Below, piece after piece: positions 6,542 to 12,826 of a stretch of 31,566 bases of DNA. The stretch is taken from positions 1 through 31,566 of the IMG/VR virus record IMGVR_UViG_3300044729_000094, one strand, 5' to 3'. Both the position numbers and the translations under genes were made by a program. Source of the DNA: a virus. Under the pieces are notes generated by a model that saw nothing but the letters and a program-made list of their open reading frames with translations, had not been told where the DNA came from and searched no databases. Every line of letters starts with the position of its first letter. The first letter of the stretch is position 1.

Positions 6542-7109
6542 TTAATTCATTTTTCTTTGCAAGAATTGCATCACGCAATGTAACGCCATCAACACTTACA
6601 TCTAAAAGATCAGCATTTAATTGCCAGGCTGATTTAAGTTCATCTAGATCAGTAGTGTCATCTATTAAACTCATTACTGCGGTAGCGCTAGCCACTTCTT
6701 CTTGTGTGTATTCACGCTTTGCTTTTGGAGTTTTTGCTTCAGGTGCTTCTACGCGCTGTGCCTTTTCCATGTCTTGACGCAAAGGCCGTGTTGGTTTTTT
6801 TGTATTTGGATCTGTACCTAAATAACCAGCAAGACTTAATGCTCTGCCAGTTGCGCTTGTAGATGCGTTTTCTAGTGCTGATGATTTGTTTACAAAAGAA
6901 CTGCCAACCATTTCTTCTGCAACATCAACAAACATTAAAACATCACCGTAATATATTTGGCTTTCAACAATATATTGAATGGGCCGTAATGTTTCAGGAT
7001 CACGCACTACATCAATAATTTTTGCGTGAATCCGTAGATCTTTGTGGTCTGCATGAATTCGTACTAGACGCTCTGCGGCGGTTTCGTAGCCTTCAAAGTT
7101 TCCTGCCAT
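6534..7109 (-). CDS. Candidate ERF-like single-strand annealing protein
   Basis: The 191-residue protein has an N-terminal domain with the segment KSSALENASTSATGRALSLA (about residues 75-94), resembling the 'ENAeTSAiGRALa..G' segment of phage annealing or ssDNA-binding proteins often labelled ERF- or RecT-like. A basic hinge (KTPKAKREYTQEE) and a helical C-terminal domain follow. With the Cas4-like exonuclease and RusA downstream it would form a resection, annealing and resolution set. It is the first gene of the leftward unit and follows a good promoter and leader hairpin. The assignment is by motif resemblance, not alignment. Confidence 0.6.
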   Translation of the reverse strand: MAGNFEGYETAAERLVRIHADHKDLRIHAKIIDVVRDPETLRPIQYIVESQIYYGDVLMFVDVAEEMVGSSFVNKSSALENASTSATGRALSLAGYLGTDPNTKKPTRPLRQDMEKAQRVEAPEAKTPKAKREYTQEEVASATAVMSLIDDTTDLDELKSAWQLNADLLDVSVDGVTLRDAILAKKNELNA

Positions 7110-7134
7110 TGCTTTGCCTTGCCTTCCTGTATGT

Positions 7135-7148
7135 GAGCCTTGTGGCTC
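7135..7148 (-). promoter_or_regulatory. Leader hairpin upstream of the gene at 7109
   Basis: GAGCC and GGCTC form a 5-bp stem with a 4-base loop. The stem begins 12 bases downstream of the -10 box at 7160-7165 and precedes the CAGGAAGGCAAGGC ribosome-binding region. Its geometry matches the leaders at 1563-1577 and 2911-2925 although the stem sequence differs. Confidence 0.5.
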
Positions 7149-7159
7149 TTGGTGGGGAA

Positions 7160-7188
7160 ATTATGGTGGGCAGGTCTGACAATTACAA
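7160..7188 (-). promoter_or_regulatory. Leftward promoter for the recombination/replication unit
   Basis: On the minus strand, TTGTAA (7183-7188) is separated by 17 bases from CATAAT (7160-7165). These match TTGACA at four and TATAAT at five of six positions. It lies 51 bases or more before the start at 7109 and overlaps the candidate rightward promoter. Confidence 0.55.
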
Positions 7189-7204
7189 GCACCGTAATTA
7201 ATCT
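7176..7204 (+). promoter_or_regulatory. Candidate rightward promoter
   Basis: CTGACA (7176-7181) and TAATCT (7199-7204) are separated by 17 bases. The -35 is one mismatch from TTGACA and the -10 fits TAnnnT. It would drive the only plus-strand genes, starting at 7282, with an untranslated leader of about 70 bases. It interlocks with the leftward promoter, so the two should exclude each other. Confidence 0.4.
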
Positions 7205-7281
7205 CAGGTGAGCGTGTCGGGAAAAGAATTCATTAATTACTCCAAAAAGTGAGAAAATCCCTGGTGAGAGGCGGTTGATTT

Positions 7282-7500
7282 ATGGCTACACAATCAGGAT
7301 CAGCAGGCGCAAGAGTTCATTTGTCTTTATTCAATTTAATAATTGAAGTAGAAAGTGATGCAATTTATCCCGATCAGATGCACGATATGACTAATAGGGC
7401 TTTGGGTTTATTTGAAGGAGCGCTAGAAATCTGCAAAATAAACAATCTAGATATTAGAACTGATGATGTAGATGATTTTATTGAGGGTGAAGATGTGTAA
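7282..7500 (+). CDS. Small acidic hypothetical protein, 72 aa (plus strand)
   Basis: This is the only plus-strand gene of normal size. The product MATQSGSAGARVHLSLFNLI is acidic, with a beta-like N-terminal half, a helix (DQMHDMTNRALGLFEGALEICK) and a C-terminus rich in Asp and Glu. GAGAGG lies upstream of the ATG. Its divergent position next to the leftward early promoter suggests a regulatory or host-interaction role, but no DNA-binding motif is visible and no family is recognised. Confidence 0.65.
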   Translation: MATQSGSAGARVHLSLFNLIIEVESDAIYPDQMHDMTNRALGLFEGALEICKINNLDIRTDDVDDFIEGEDV

Positions 7501-7579
7501 AGATTGTGGCAATTGCAGTTCTGAACATTCACGGACAATAGATGATGCCGTAGATGCTTTAGATAATTTGCCAATTTAA
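7493..7579 (+). CDS. 28-aa CxxCxxC mini-protein
   Basis: ATG at 7493 lies inside the end of the 72-aa gene (8-base overlap), suggesting coupled translation. The product begins MCKDCGNCSSEH and continues with an acidic helix (TIDDAVDALDNL). CKDCGNC plus a nearby His could bind a metal. Its TAA at 7577-7579 shares TTAA with the stop of the convergent gene at 7576-7743. Confidence 0.45.
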   Translation: MCKDCGNCSSEHSRTIDDAVDALDNLPI

Positions 7580-7743
7580 ATAGAAGTCCAACCAATATAG
7601 CCTGCGTTGGGATTATCTTTTTTCCATTGATCCATTAATTTATTTTGCTTGTTCCAATCTAAATCATTGCTTGGGTTGCCACATAAATTACACAATTCCG
7701 TACCCATGTTTGTGTAAACATGTTGGCAAATTAATCCAGCCAT
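7576..7743 (-). CDS. Small zinc-binding-like protein, 55 aa
   Basis: An open frame of 55 codons starts at ATG 7743, overlapping the end of the phosphoesterase gene by 13 bases. The product begins MAGLICQHVYTNMGTELCNLCG and has C6, H8 and the pair CNLC, a C-H-C-C set that may hold zinc. The tail is Trp/Asn-rich (DLDWNKQNKLMDQWKK). It fills the space between the phosphoesterase and the convergent plus-strand genes. Confidence 0.6.
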   Translation of the reverse strand: MAGLICQHVYTNMGTELCNLCGNPSNDLDWNKQNKLMDQWKKDNPNAGYIGWTSI

Positions 7744-8762
7744 ACTTTATATGCCGCAGTTACGCGACCTTTTACGGGATCAATAAAATGTAATCTTTGT
7801 GATGGTGTGGCGCTTGCGGCTAACATAACTCCAGCATATCTATTCTCTGACTCAGTTGATCCAGTTTGAAATACAGATCCTTCACCGTTAGCCAAAGCCC
7901 ATTCAGCATGTGTGTGGTAATGGCCAATGTAAACATCTCTAAAATCCCAAGGATAAGCCCCTGACCGCCAACGGTTTACATGTTGAACAATTGCACCAGG
8001 AGATGCAAAACCGTTCCTACCAACTTCATCACCGTGAATTAATAATGCTTTGTAATTGCCGATCTCTACCCGTTGAATATCATCAGGGCAATCTTTCCAT
8101 TCTAAACGCTTTTCATCTTTAAGTAATTGGCGTGCTAATTCATAACACATGCGGTCAAAGTTATCTGATCTAGGAACATTATCTCGCTTAGATCCTATGC
8201 GCCCATGGTTACCCCACTCTGCAATGACCGTAACTTTTTCATAATTAGCGAGCGCAACACGCACTAAGTCCATACATAAGCGGCTTACATTTACATATTG
8301 TTCAAACAATGTGCTGTCAATTTCAAACACTTGTCCTGGGAAATTAAATAAACCTTCAACCATGTCACCACCAAACATAATGGTGCAATCTTTTACAGCG
8401 TGATCCGCTCTTTGAATTTCTGTAATTCTTACAGCCTTAGCCGCAAATTCTAAAACTCTTTTACGCATAACTTCTGAGTTGTAACTGGGTGTTCTTTTAG
8501 CGCCTTGCCAATCTGTCATGTGCCATAAAGCAACTTCTGTTTTTCTGCGGGCATCAACAGGCGGTGGTGTAACGGGCGGAATCTTGCCCAATGTAAGCAT
8601 GGCATCATGTGCGCCTTGGTAGGTACTGCTAACTAAATCTTCTGTGCGTTCTTTGGCTTTCTTTAATTGTTTTTGCAAACGCATCATTGCCGCACGCAAT
8701 TCTTTTACATCTTCCGACTCAACACCTTCAGGGAATTCTTCTAATCGTTTTTCAAGACTCAT
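7731..8762 (-). CDS. Calcineurin-like metallophosphoesterase
   Basis: The 343-residue protein contains the two-metal phosphoesterase motifs in order: D84 (HMTDWQ), GGD at 131-133, GNH at 184-186, H243 (LIHGDEVG) and GHYHTH at 280-285. The first 60 residues are a coiled coil outside the domain. Related phage proteins are often annotated as Mre11/SbcD-like nucleases or phosphatases. Lacking the capping domains of Mre11, it could equally be a nucleotide or RNA phosphodiesterase. It follows the DUF6378-like gene with an 11-base overlap and shows no strong ribosome-binding site, so it is probably translationally coupled. Confidence 0.88.
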   Translation of the reverse strand: MSLEKRLEEFPEGVESEDVKELRAAMMRLQKQLKKAKERTEDLVSSTYQGAHDAMLTLGKIPPVTPPPVDARRKTEVALWHMTDWQGAKRTPSYNSEVMRKRVLEFAAKAVRITEIQRADHAVKDCTIMFGGDMVEGLFNFPGQVFEIDSTLFEQYVNVSRLCMDLVRVALANYEKVTVIAEWGNHGRIGSKRDNVPRSDNFDRMCYELARQLLKDEKRLEWKDCPDDIQRVEIGNYKALLIHGDEVGRNGFASPGAIVQHVNRWRSGAYPWDFRDVYIGHYHTHAEWALANGEGSVFQTGSTESENRYAGVMLAASATPSQRLHFIDPVKGRVTAAYKVWLD

Positions 8763-9009
8763 TGTTAAACACTATTGCCTTTCCGTGGTGGATATAACCT
8801 TCTTTGTCCAACCAAGAATCTTCATGTTTAGGATTGGCTGTAATTCTTATTGATTTAGCGGCATCAAACATCAATGCCACTATCTCAGGTTCAATATCTT
8901 CAATATCTAATAGAGCGCCCCACATGCGCCCAATAGATATAAAGTTTTTGTGAGCGCTTCCGTATTCACTTTGGCGATCATTAAGAATTTCTTTTACTCT
9001 TTTGGACAC
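8752..9009 (-). CDS. DUF6378-like phage protein, 85 aa
   Basis: The product MSKRVKEILNDRQSEYGSAH has the ILxxRxxxYG start, followed by F, an amphipathic IGRMWGALLD segment and a MFDAAKSIRITANPKHEDSWLD helix. This pattern is familiar from small phage proteins assigned to DUF6378, whose function is unknown. The start is GTG at 9009, overlapping the preceding gene by 16 bases, because no internal Met would keep the conserved N-terminus. It lies between a small HTH-like gene and the phosphoesterase. Confidence 0.7.
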   Translation of the reverse strand: MSKRVKEILNDRQSEYGSAHKNFISIGRMWGALLDIEDIEPEIVALMFDAAKSIRITANPKHEDSWLDKEGYIHHGKAIVFNNES

Positions 9010-9242
9010 TTACAAGTTCCCATTCTGTGCGTTCTGATTGTGTCAGCACTGCACTTGTGTCCATCTGCTCTAAGCGCTTGAACTAATAAATTGACTGGGT
9101 AATTTTTTGCCCATGCGTCATCTAAAGTTTTTTGATCTTCTTTGTTTAAACTATCGTAGAGAGCCTGGTAAGCACACTTACCCAAGCCGCTATGTACCTT
9201 TCTTGAATCCAAGATTGACTGTATTGCTTTGTCTAATGCCAT
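8994..9242 (-). CDS. Small HTH-like hypothetical protein, 82 aa
   Basis: The 82-residue protein begins MALDKAIQSILDSRKVHSGL. It has helical segments in which VNLLVQALRADGHKCSADTIRTHRMG resembles a helix-turn-helix with a recognition helix. The C-terminal CKCPKE and other cysteines may bind metal. Similar small proteins are widespread in actinophages. GCGGGAGG precedes the ATG at 9242. It is the first gene after the 9291-9308 terminator, so it heads a new unit and could be a regulator. Confidence 0.65.
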   Translation of the reverse strand: MALDKAIQSILDSRKVHSGLGKCAYQALYDSLNKEDQKTLDDAWAKNYPVNLLVQALRADGHKCSADTIRTHRMGTCKCPKE

Positions 9243-9259
9243 ATAAACCTCCCGCGCAT

Positions 9260-9265
9260 AGATTA
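9260..9265 (-). promoter_or_regulatory. Candidate -10 box for the 9242-7576 unit
   Basis: TAATCT on the minus strand lies between the strong terminator and the ATG at 9242, where a new promoter is expected. The TTGCTT upstream is only 15 bases away, a poor spacing, so the promoter is tentative. Confidence 0.3.
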
Positions 9266-9290
9266 CAGCATGATCTTTAAAAGCAAGAAA

Positions 9291-9308
9291 GCCCCGCCGT
9301 AGCGGGGC
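9291..9308 (-). terminator. Rho-independent terminator after the lysis genes
   Basis: A 7-bp all-GC stem (GCCCCGC / GCGGGGC) with a 4-base loop is followed on the minus strand by TTTCTTGCTTTT. It starts six bases past the stop of the gene at 9315 and so ends the structural and lysis transcript. On the plus strand the U-run is poorer. Confidence 0.85.
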
Positions 9309-9314
9309 GTTTCA

Positions 9315-9569
9315 TTATGCCTTCTTTTTAGCGGACTTTTTCTTGTCTGCTTTCAGCAATTTATTAAGTTCTGCCGTTACTGCATCAGCAACAAAGCCAA
9401 ATGCGGGATCTTTTACATTGATTGCGCGGATTGCAGGCCCTGCGGTAGCGGCTAGCGCGGCAATCAAAATAGCCTTAACACTTGTTTCTCCCGTGCCATA
9501 AACAGCAACACCAGCAACAATTAATGATCTTGTATATGAGGCTAATGCGGCTTTCATTTTGTTGTTCAT
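9315..9569 (-). CDS. Putative holin-like small membrane protein, 84 aa
   Basis: The protein MNNKMKAALASYTRSLIVAG has two hydrophobic stretches (RSLIVAGVAVYG and VKAILIAALAATAGPAIRAI) and a Lys/Ala-rich tail ending KKKSAKKKA. This shape, with a charged cytoplasmic tail and a position right after the endolysin, is that of small actinophage holin-type proteins. The segments are Ala-rich and only weakly hydrophobic, so a structural role remains possible. GGAG precedes the ATG, and a strong terminator follows. Confidence 0.55.
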   Translation of the reverse strand: MNNKMKAALASYTRSLIVAGVAVYGTGETSVKAILIAALAATAGPAIRAINVKDPAFGFVADAVTAELNKLLKADKKKSAKKKA

Positions 9570-9571
9570 TT

Positions 9572-10045
9572 TTACTCCTTTGGGCGTGCTATTGCCATGA
9601 TGGTTTTGTAATCACGCTTGCGTAAATAATACCCGTCACCGTTGCTTTGGCTACCTGACTTTCCGCTAGATGTATTACCCTCATACACCTGAATGTATTT
9701 GAGCGCGGTGTTATGCCATTTGACTATGCCCACATGGTCTGCGGCGGCATCTTCATCAAATTGGAAGAACACAAGATCCCCTGCTTTAGCCTGACCAATA
9801 GGCACAATCTGATTATTTTTAGTTAAATATTTAAGCCAAAGATCACAAGATGCGTAACCTTTTGGTTTATCAGATACAGATTTGATAGCGCCAGCATCAA
9901 AAAACATTTTAGATGCGGACATGGCACACCAAGGTTGATTGTTTAATCCAAACCATTTGCCAAAAGTAGTGTCATTATTTGGGCCTTCTGTGTAATTTAA
10001 TGATGCCTTGCATAGTTCTATTACTTTAGATATATCTATTGCCAT
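9572..10045 (-). CDS. Endolysin, CHAP amidase/peptidase
   Basis: CHAP enzymes cut peptidoglycan amide or peptide bonds using Cys and His. The 157-residue protein is a single CHAP domain: C40 in QPWCAMSAS, GDLVFF at 89-94, H104 in DHVGIV and E122 in VYEGN. No separate wall-binding domain is visible, which makes it short for an endolysin. The neighbours are small membrane proteins and a lipoprotein, so it is the lysis enzyme. It has no signal peptide and needs a holin. AAGAAAGG precedes the ATG. Confidence 0.88.
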   Translation of the reverse strand: MAIDISKVIELCKASLNYTEGPNNDTTFGKWFGLNNQPWCAMSASKMFFDAGAIKSVSDKPKGYASCDLWLKYLTKNNQIVPIGQAKAGDLVFFQFDEDAAADHVGIVKWHNTALKYIQVYEGNTSSGKSGSQSNGDGYYLRKRDYKTIMAIARPKE

Positions 10046-10047
10046 TA

Positions 10048-10182
10048 TTAGCCTTTCTTTTGATGTGTAGGTTTATACCGTTCTACTTTTGTTTTAATTC
10101 TGCCATCTTTGCGCACCTTAACAATCCAACCATCTTTAATTACTGTGTCATTAAAAGAATGTTTACTTTTTGCCTTTTTCAT
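10048..10182 (-). CDS. Small basic hypothetical protein, 44 aa
   Basis: The frame from ATG 10182 to TAA 10048 encodes 44 residues starting MKKAKSKHSFNDTVIKDGW and is rich in Lys and Arg with a short beta hairpin (DGWIVKVRKDGRIKTKVERY). It starts inside the holin-like gene (20-base overlap), has GGGGAGG close upstream and ends two bases before the endolysin start. Function unknown. Confidence 0.6.
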   Translation of the reverse strand: MKKAKSKHSFNDTVIKDGWIVKVRKDGRIKTKVERYKPTHQKKG

Positions 10183-10468
10183 TTTCCTCCCCTGTAATTA
10201 TTTCTTCATTTTGAATAGGCTTAGGTTTACTTTTTAATCCGTTAGCACTTAAAATTCCTGAAAGCGTGCCTGTTAAAAATACACAAAGGGTAGAAACAAG
10301 ATCTATAAACGCCGCATCATTTGGTGCTTGCGCCATTGGTTGTGTAATAAATAACAAAGCATAAAGCATAGAAAATACAGATCCAGCAAAAACAATAGCA
10401 AGGATAATTCCTATTGTTACTATAAGGCGAGCATGTAATTCTTCAGGTGTATATTTTTTTTTAGCCAT
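10163..10468 (-). CDS. Holin candidate with two transmembrane segments, 101 aa
   Basis: Starting MAKKKYTPEELHARLIVTIG at ATG 10468, the protein has a strong membrane segment (IVTIGIILAIVFAGSVFSMLYA) and a second one (FIDLVSTLCVFLTGTLSGIL), with a charged tail ending ITGEENEKGKK. Two segments with both ends inside fit a class II-like holin, and the gene sits just upstream of the endolysin. I regard it as a better holin candidate than the gene at 9315, but both could act together. The start overlaps the lipoprotein stop by 8 bases. Confidence 0.65.
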   Translation of the reverse strand: MAKKKYTPEELHARLIVTIGIILAIVFAGSVFSMLYALLFITQPMAQAPNDAAFIDLVSTLCVFLTGTLSGILSANGLKSKPKPIQNEEIITGEENEKGKK

Positions 10469-10646
10469 TGACCGTTTCCAATTCAGGTAATAAATCTTTG
10501 GTACACAAACCAAGCGCCTCACATTGCGGTGGATTGCATTCAGCATTTTGCCAATTTTCAAATTCTTGACATGGGTAGCGCACCCAACCTTGATAGCCAC
10601 ACCCAGTTAAACTAAGGGCGAGTAAGAAGCAAAGTATAAATTTCAT
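10461..10646 (-). CDS. Small Cys-rich lipoprotein in the lysis region
   Basis: Starting from ATG 10646, the protein MKFILCFLLALSLTGCGYQG has a lipoprotein signal peptide with lipobox LTGC. The mature part is short and has four more Cys residues (in RYPCQ, AECN, PPQC and GLCTK), which could form two disulfides. I recall similar 'GCGY.G.VRYPCQ...W...C.PP.C...G.CT.DL' lipoproteins from phages of aquatic bacteria. A spanin-like role is possible, but an actinobacterial host has no outer membrane, so the function is open. It overlaps the upstream gene by 35 bases. Confidence 0.75.
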   Translation of the reverse strand: MKFILCFLLALSLTGCGYQGWVRYPCQEFENWQNAECNPPQCEALGLCTKDLLPELETVNG

Positions 10647-10830
10647 CAATTCTGCTTTCTAGTTTTTTAATTGTTTCACCTTGTCTGTTTTGTTCATCAC
10701 GCATACTTGATCCTGAATTGGGTTTTAATTCAATCAAATAATGTTTTACAAGGAAACGCACTGCAACTGCCAAAGATCCTAAAAGGGTGCTTACGGCAAT
10801 GCAAATACCAAGCCATTCATTAATAATCAT
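10612..10830 (-). CDS. Small membrane protein with coiled coil (DUF2746-like)
   Basis: The product MIINEWLGICIAVSTLLGSL has one hydrophobic membrane segment (LGICIAVSTLLGSLAVAVRFLV), a short linker and a C-terminal coiled coil (RQGETIKKLESRIDEIYTLL). This architecture is familiar from DUF2746-type proteins located at actinophage lysis loci. It may be an accessory holin or regulator of lysis. No clear ribosome-binding site is seen; the gap from the tail gene is 14 bases. Confidence 0.6.
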   Translation of the reverse strand: MIINEWLGICIAVSTLLGSLAVAVRFLVKHYLIELKPNSGSSMRDEQNRQGETIKKLESRIDEIYTLLLTRP

Positions 10831-10844
10831 AACTTAATAATAAC

Positions 10845-11459
10845 TTATGAAAGAAAATACATGCCCGTAAAATAAAAATAATCTGCAACTTGTAATGTGT
10901 GCGGGCTGTTGTGATCCATTCTAGCCATAGTGCCGTTAGCCTGCGGATAATAGAGTTCAGCCGTTGATGAACTAGGCACAACATCTAAATAAAGTAAATA
11001 ATGATCACCGCTTGCTATGTGATGTAATCCGCCAGTTACTAAATTATGAATACTAGGGGTGAGGCTAGGGGGGAGGGTTAATGAATAATTACCAGTGCCA
11101 AAGTTTGTAACATTGGTGCAATTAACTTGTATTGTAAAAAATATCATTTTGCCAACCCTGGAATAATAACCCGTGGCTGGTGTGCCAGTAAAAGCCAAAC
11201 CCGTGCCTGTCCAGGTAGATGTAAATGGCACTTTAGGAACACCTAATAAATTATCTGCAAATACAACCCACTCTGTACCGTTCCAATATTTCATTTGATC
11301 ATCAGTGTTTTCATAAATAATGTCAGCCACGCGTGGATATGTTGGTTCAGTAGTAACGCTTGGCGCTGTAAATCTTACGGCTGTTTCTAATTTGCGTAAT
11401 CTTTGTTCTAAGTCAGCAAACATAGCCTGTAATTGCGGCGGTTGATTTATGTATCCCAT
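10845..11459 (-). CDS. Small tail-tip/fibre protein, 204 aa
   Basis: The start at 11459 overlaps the previous stop as TAATG and has a weak AGGAACGG upstream. The protein MGYINQPPQLQAMFADLEQR has a short N-terminal coiled coil that may trimerise it, a YPRVADIIYENTDDQMKYWNGTEWV linker like those in other fibres, and a beta-rich C-terminal domain (WTGTGLAFTGTPATGYYSRVG). This layout is typical of short tail-fibre or receptor-binding proteins. It is the last structural gene before lysis. Confidence 0.65.
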   Translation of the reverse strand: MGYINQPPQLQAMFADLEQRLRKLETAVRFTAPSVTTEPTYPRVADIIYENTDDQMKYWNGTEWVVFADNLLGVPKVPFTSTWTGTGLAFTGTPATGYYSRVGKMIFFTIQVNCTNVTNFGTGNYSLTLPPSLTPSIHNLVTGGLHHIASGDHYLLYLDVVPSSSTAELYYPQANGTMARMDHNSPHTLQVADYFYFTGMYFLS

Positions 11460-12571
11460 TACAGCACCGTTCCTGTTGTACATGAAAGAGTTACGCGCTC
11501 AGGTCCATCTTCACCTGGTTGCACGGTCAAACCAACTATACGGAAAACTTCATCAAATCCATTAGGAAAACGGTCATCTCTAATAATTATGCGGCAATCA
11601 TCTCCTACTGCATAAGTTCCAAATTCAGGATCTACATAAGCAGGCACAACTATTTTCATGGTAATTGGCGGATAAGCAAGAGCGGTTACAGCACCTACGG
11701 CTAGATTATCTAATACGGTTTGATCTGTTACATCTGAGTAATTTTGTTGATCTTCTAACAACGCCCAACCCTCAGCAAATTTTGCGGCATCTTGTGCATT
11801 AGAAACTAATTTACCTTCATTAGATCCTGCGCCTAATGCGTAAACTGAGTTAGCGGCAATAGATCCATCTTCAGGATATTCATATTCAACTATGTTGCCT
11901 GCGGGAAATTCAAACACGGGAACATCTATGTCATCAGGATCATAAATTAAACCGCTACGGGGATAGTAAGTGTTAAATGATTTGGCAGGTAAACCTGTAA
12001 TTGGGTCATAGAAAACATCAATATAAAAATCAAACCCATCTGATTGACGGGATAAATCTTGAATAGCCTGGAATACGCCTTTGATTTCATAGTAATAATA
12101 AACGCGATCAATTAAAACACCTGATACGGTCTGACCTGATTCGTTATACAAAACTCCAATGTCACCGTATGCAACACTCTGTGCATCTTCAATTAAAGTT
12201 TTAGCAATAACTAATTGATCTATTCCTGTAAATTCAACATCTTGGGTAATACGCCTACGCTCAAAATAAGATAGCCATTCACGGGCATAGTAAGTAACAG
12301 TCTGATCTGTGCTGTTATATGAGCGCCCCCAAATAACTCCGCCCCATACCAATATGCCATTGCGATCTACATAAATTCCGCATTTGCCTGGGATAGTAGA
12401 TGGATCAACATTAAATTGAAATGTGTTAATACCTGACAAAAGCAAGTGGCCTTGAAAAGTTCCAGGTTGATTTAACTGTTGAGTAAAGCCAACTTCTGTT
12501 AATGGAAGTTCAGCAATAATCTCATTGGTTAAAAGATCAACCAATAAGTATCGGTATGTGGTTACTGGCAT
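11459..12571 (-). CDS. Baseplate hub-like minor tail protein
   Basis: The 370-residue protein begins MPVTTYRYLLVDLLTNEIIA and contains an early beta domain (GGVIWGRSYNSTDQTVTYYAREWLSYFERR) and a central EIKGVFQAIQDLSRQSDGFDFYIDV segment. It resembles actinophage minor tail proteins of the ReqiPepy6 Gp37 type, which correspond to the hub or Tal component at the tail tip. The end lies in a TAATG overlap with the next gene. It is separated from the distal tail gene by fibre genes, an unusual order. The family call is from memory of the pattern. Confidence 0.7.
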   Translation of the reverse strand: MPVTTYRYLLVDLLTNEIIAELPLTEVGFTQQLNQPGTFQGHLLLSGINTFQFNVDPSTIPGKCGIYVDRNGILVWGGVIWGRSYNSTDQTVTYYAREWLSYFERRRITQDVEFTGIDQLVIAKTLIEDAQSVAYGDIGVLYNESGQTVSGVLIDRVYYYYEIKGVFQAIQDLSRQSDGFDFYIDVFYDPITGLPAKSFNTYYPRSGLIYDPDDIDVPVFEFPAGNIVEYEYPEDGSIAANSVYALGAGSNEGKLVSNAQDAAKFAEGWALLEDQQNYSDVTDQTVLDNLAVGAVTALAYPPITMKIVVPAYVDPEFGTYAVGDDCRIIIRDDRFPNGFDEVFRIVGLTVQPGEDGPERVTLSCTTGTVL

Positions 12572-12575
12572 ACCG

Positions 12576-12809
12576 TTAGATTACCAGTACGGAGGCTTCT
12601 TCCTCTGTTAATGGTTCTCCAGCAATAAGTTTGGCTTTAGCAGATGCTTTTAATTCAGCCTTTGCCTGTGCTTCTGCTTCCATTTTTGCATTATCTTCAG
12701 CAAATTGAATTGCATTTGCTTCTTGTCTAGCAATTTCTTCATCAGTAAGTTCTACTTCTGTTGCTATGCCAGTAGAGCAATCTATGATTACTTTTGTTGG
12801 TTTGGTCAT
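12576..12809 (-). CDS. Tail-fibre-associated chaperone-like protein, 77 aa
   Basis: The product MTKPTKVIIDCSTGIATEVE continues with a long Ala/Glu-rich helix (EEIARQEANAIQFAED ... AKAELKASAKAKLIAG) and ends with an LTEEEASVLV motif. Small 'DCSTG ... T.EEi...' proteins with this plan are common next to actinophage fibre genes and resemble tail-fibre assembly proteins. GGAG precedes the ATG at 12809. It lies between the fibre paralogues and the hub-like gene, consistent with that role. Confidence 0.6.
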   Translation of the reverse strand: MTKPTKVIIDCSTGIATEVELTDEEIARQEANAIQFAEDNAKMEAEAQAKAELKASAKAKLIAGEPLTEEEASVLVI

Positions 12810-12826
12810 TTTATCTCCTTGGTTAG

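Noticed and set aside
7269-11447. 14-base identity (GCGGTTGATTTATG) near 7271 and 11440 considered as an attachment or regulatory repeat
   Set aside because: The second copy lies inside a coding region with no symmetry or matching context; probably chance.
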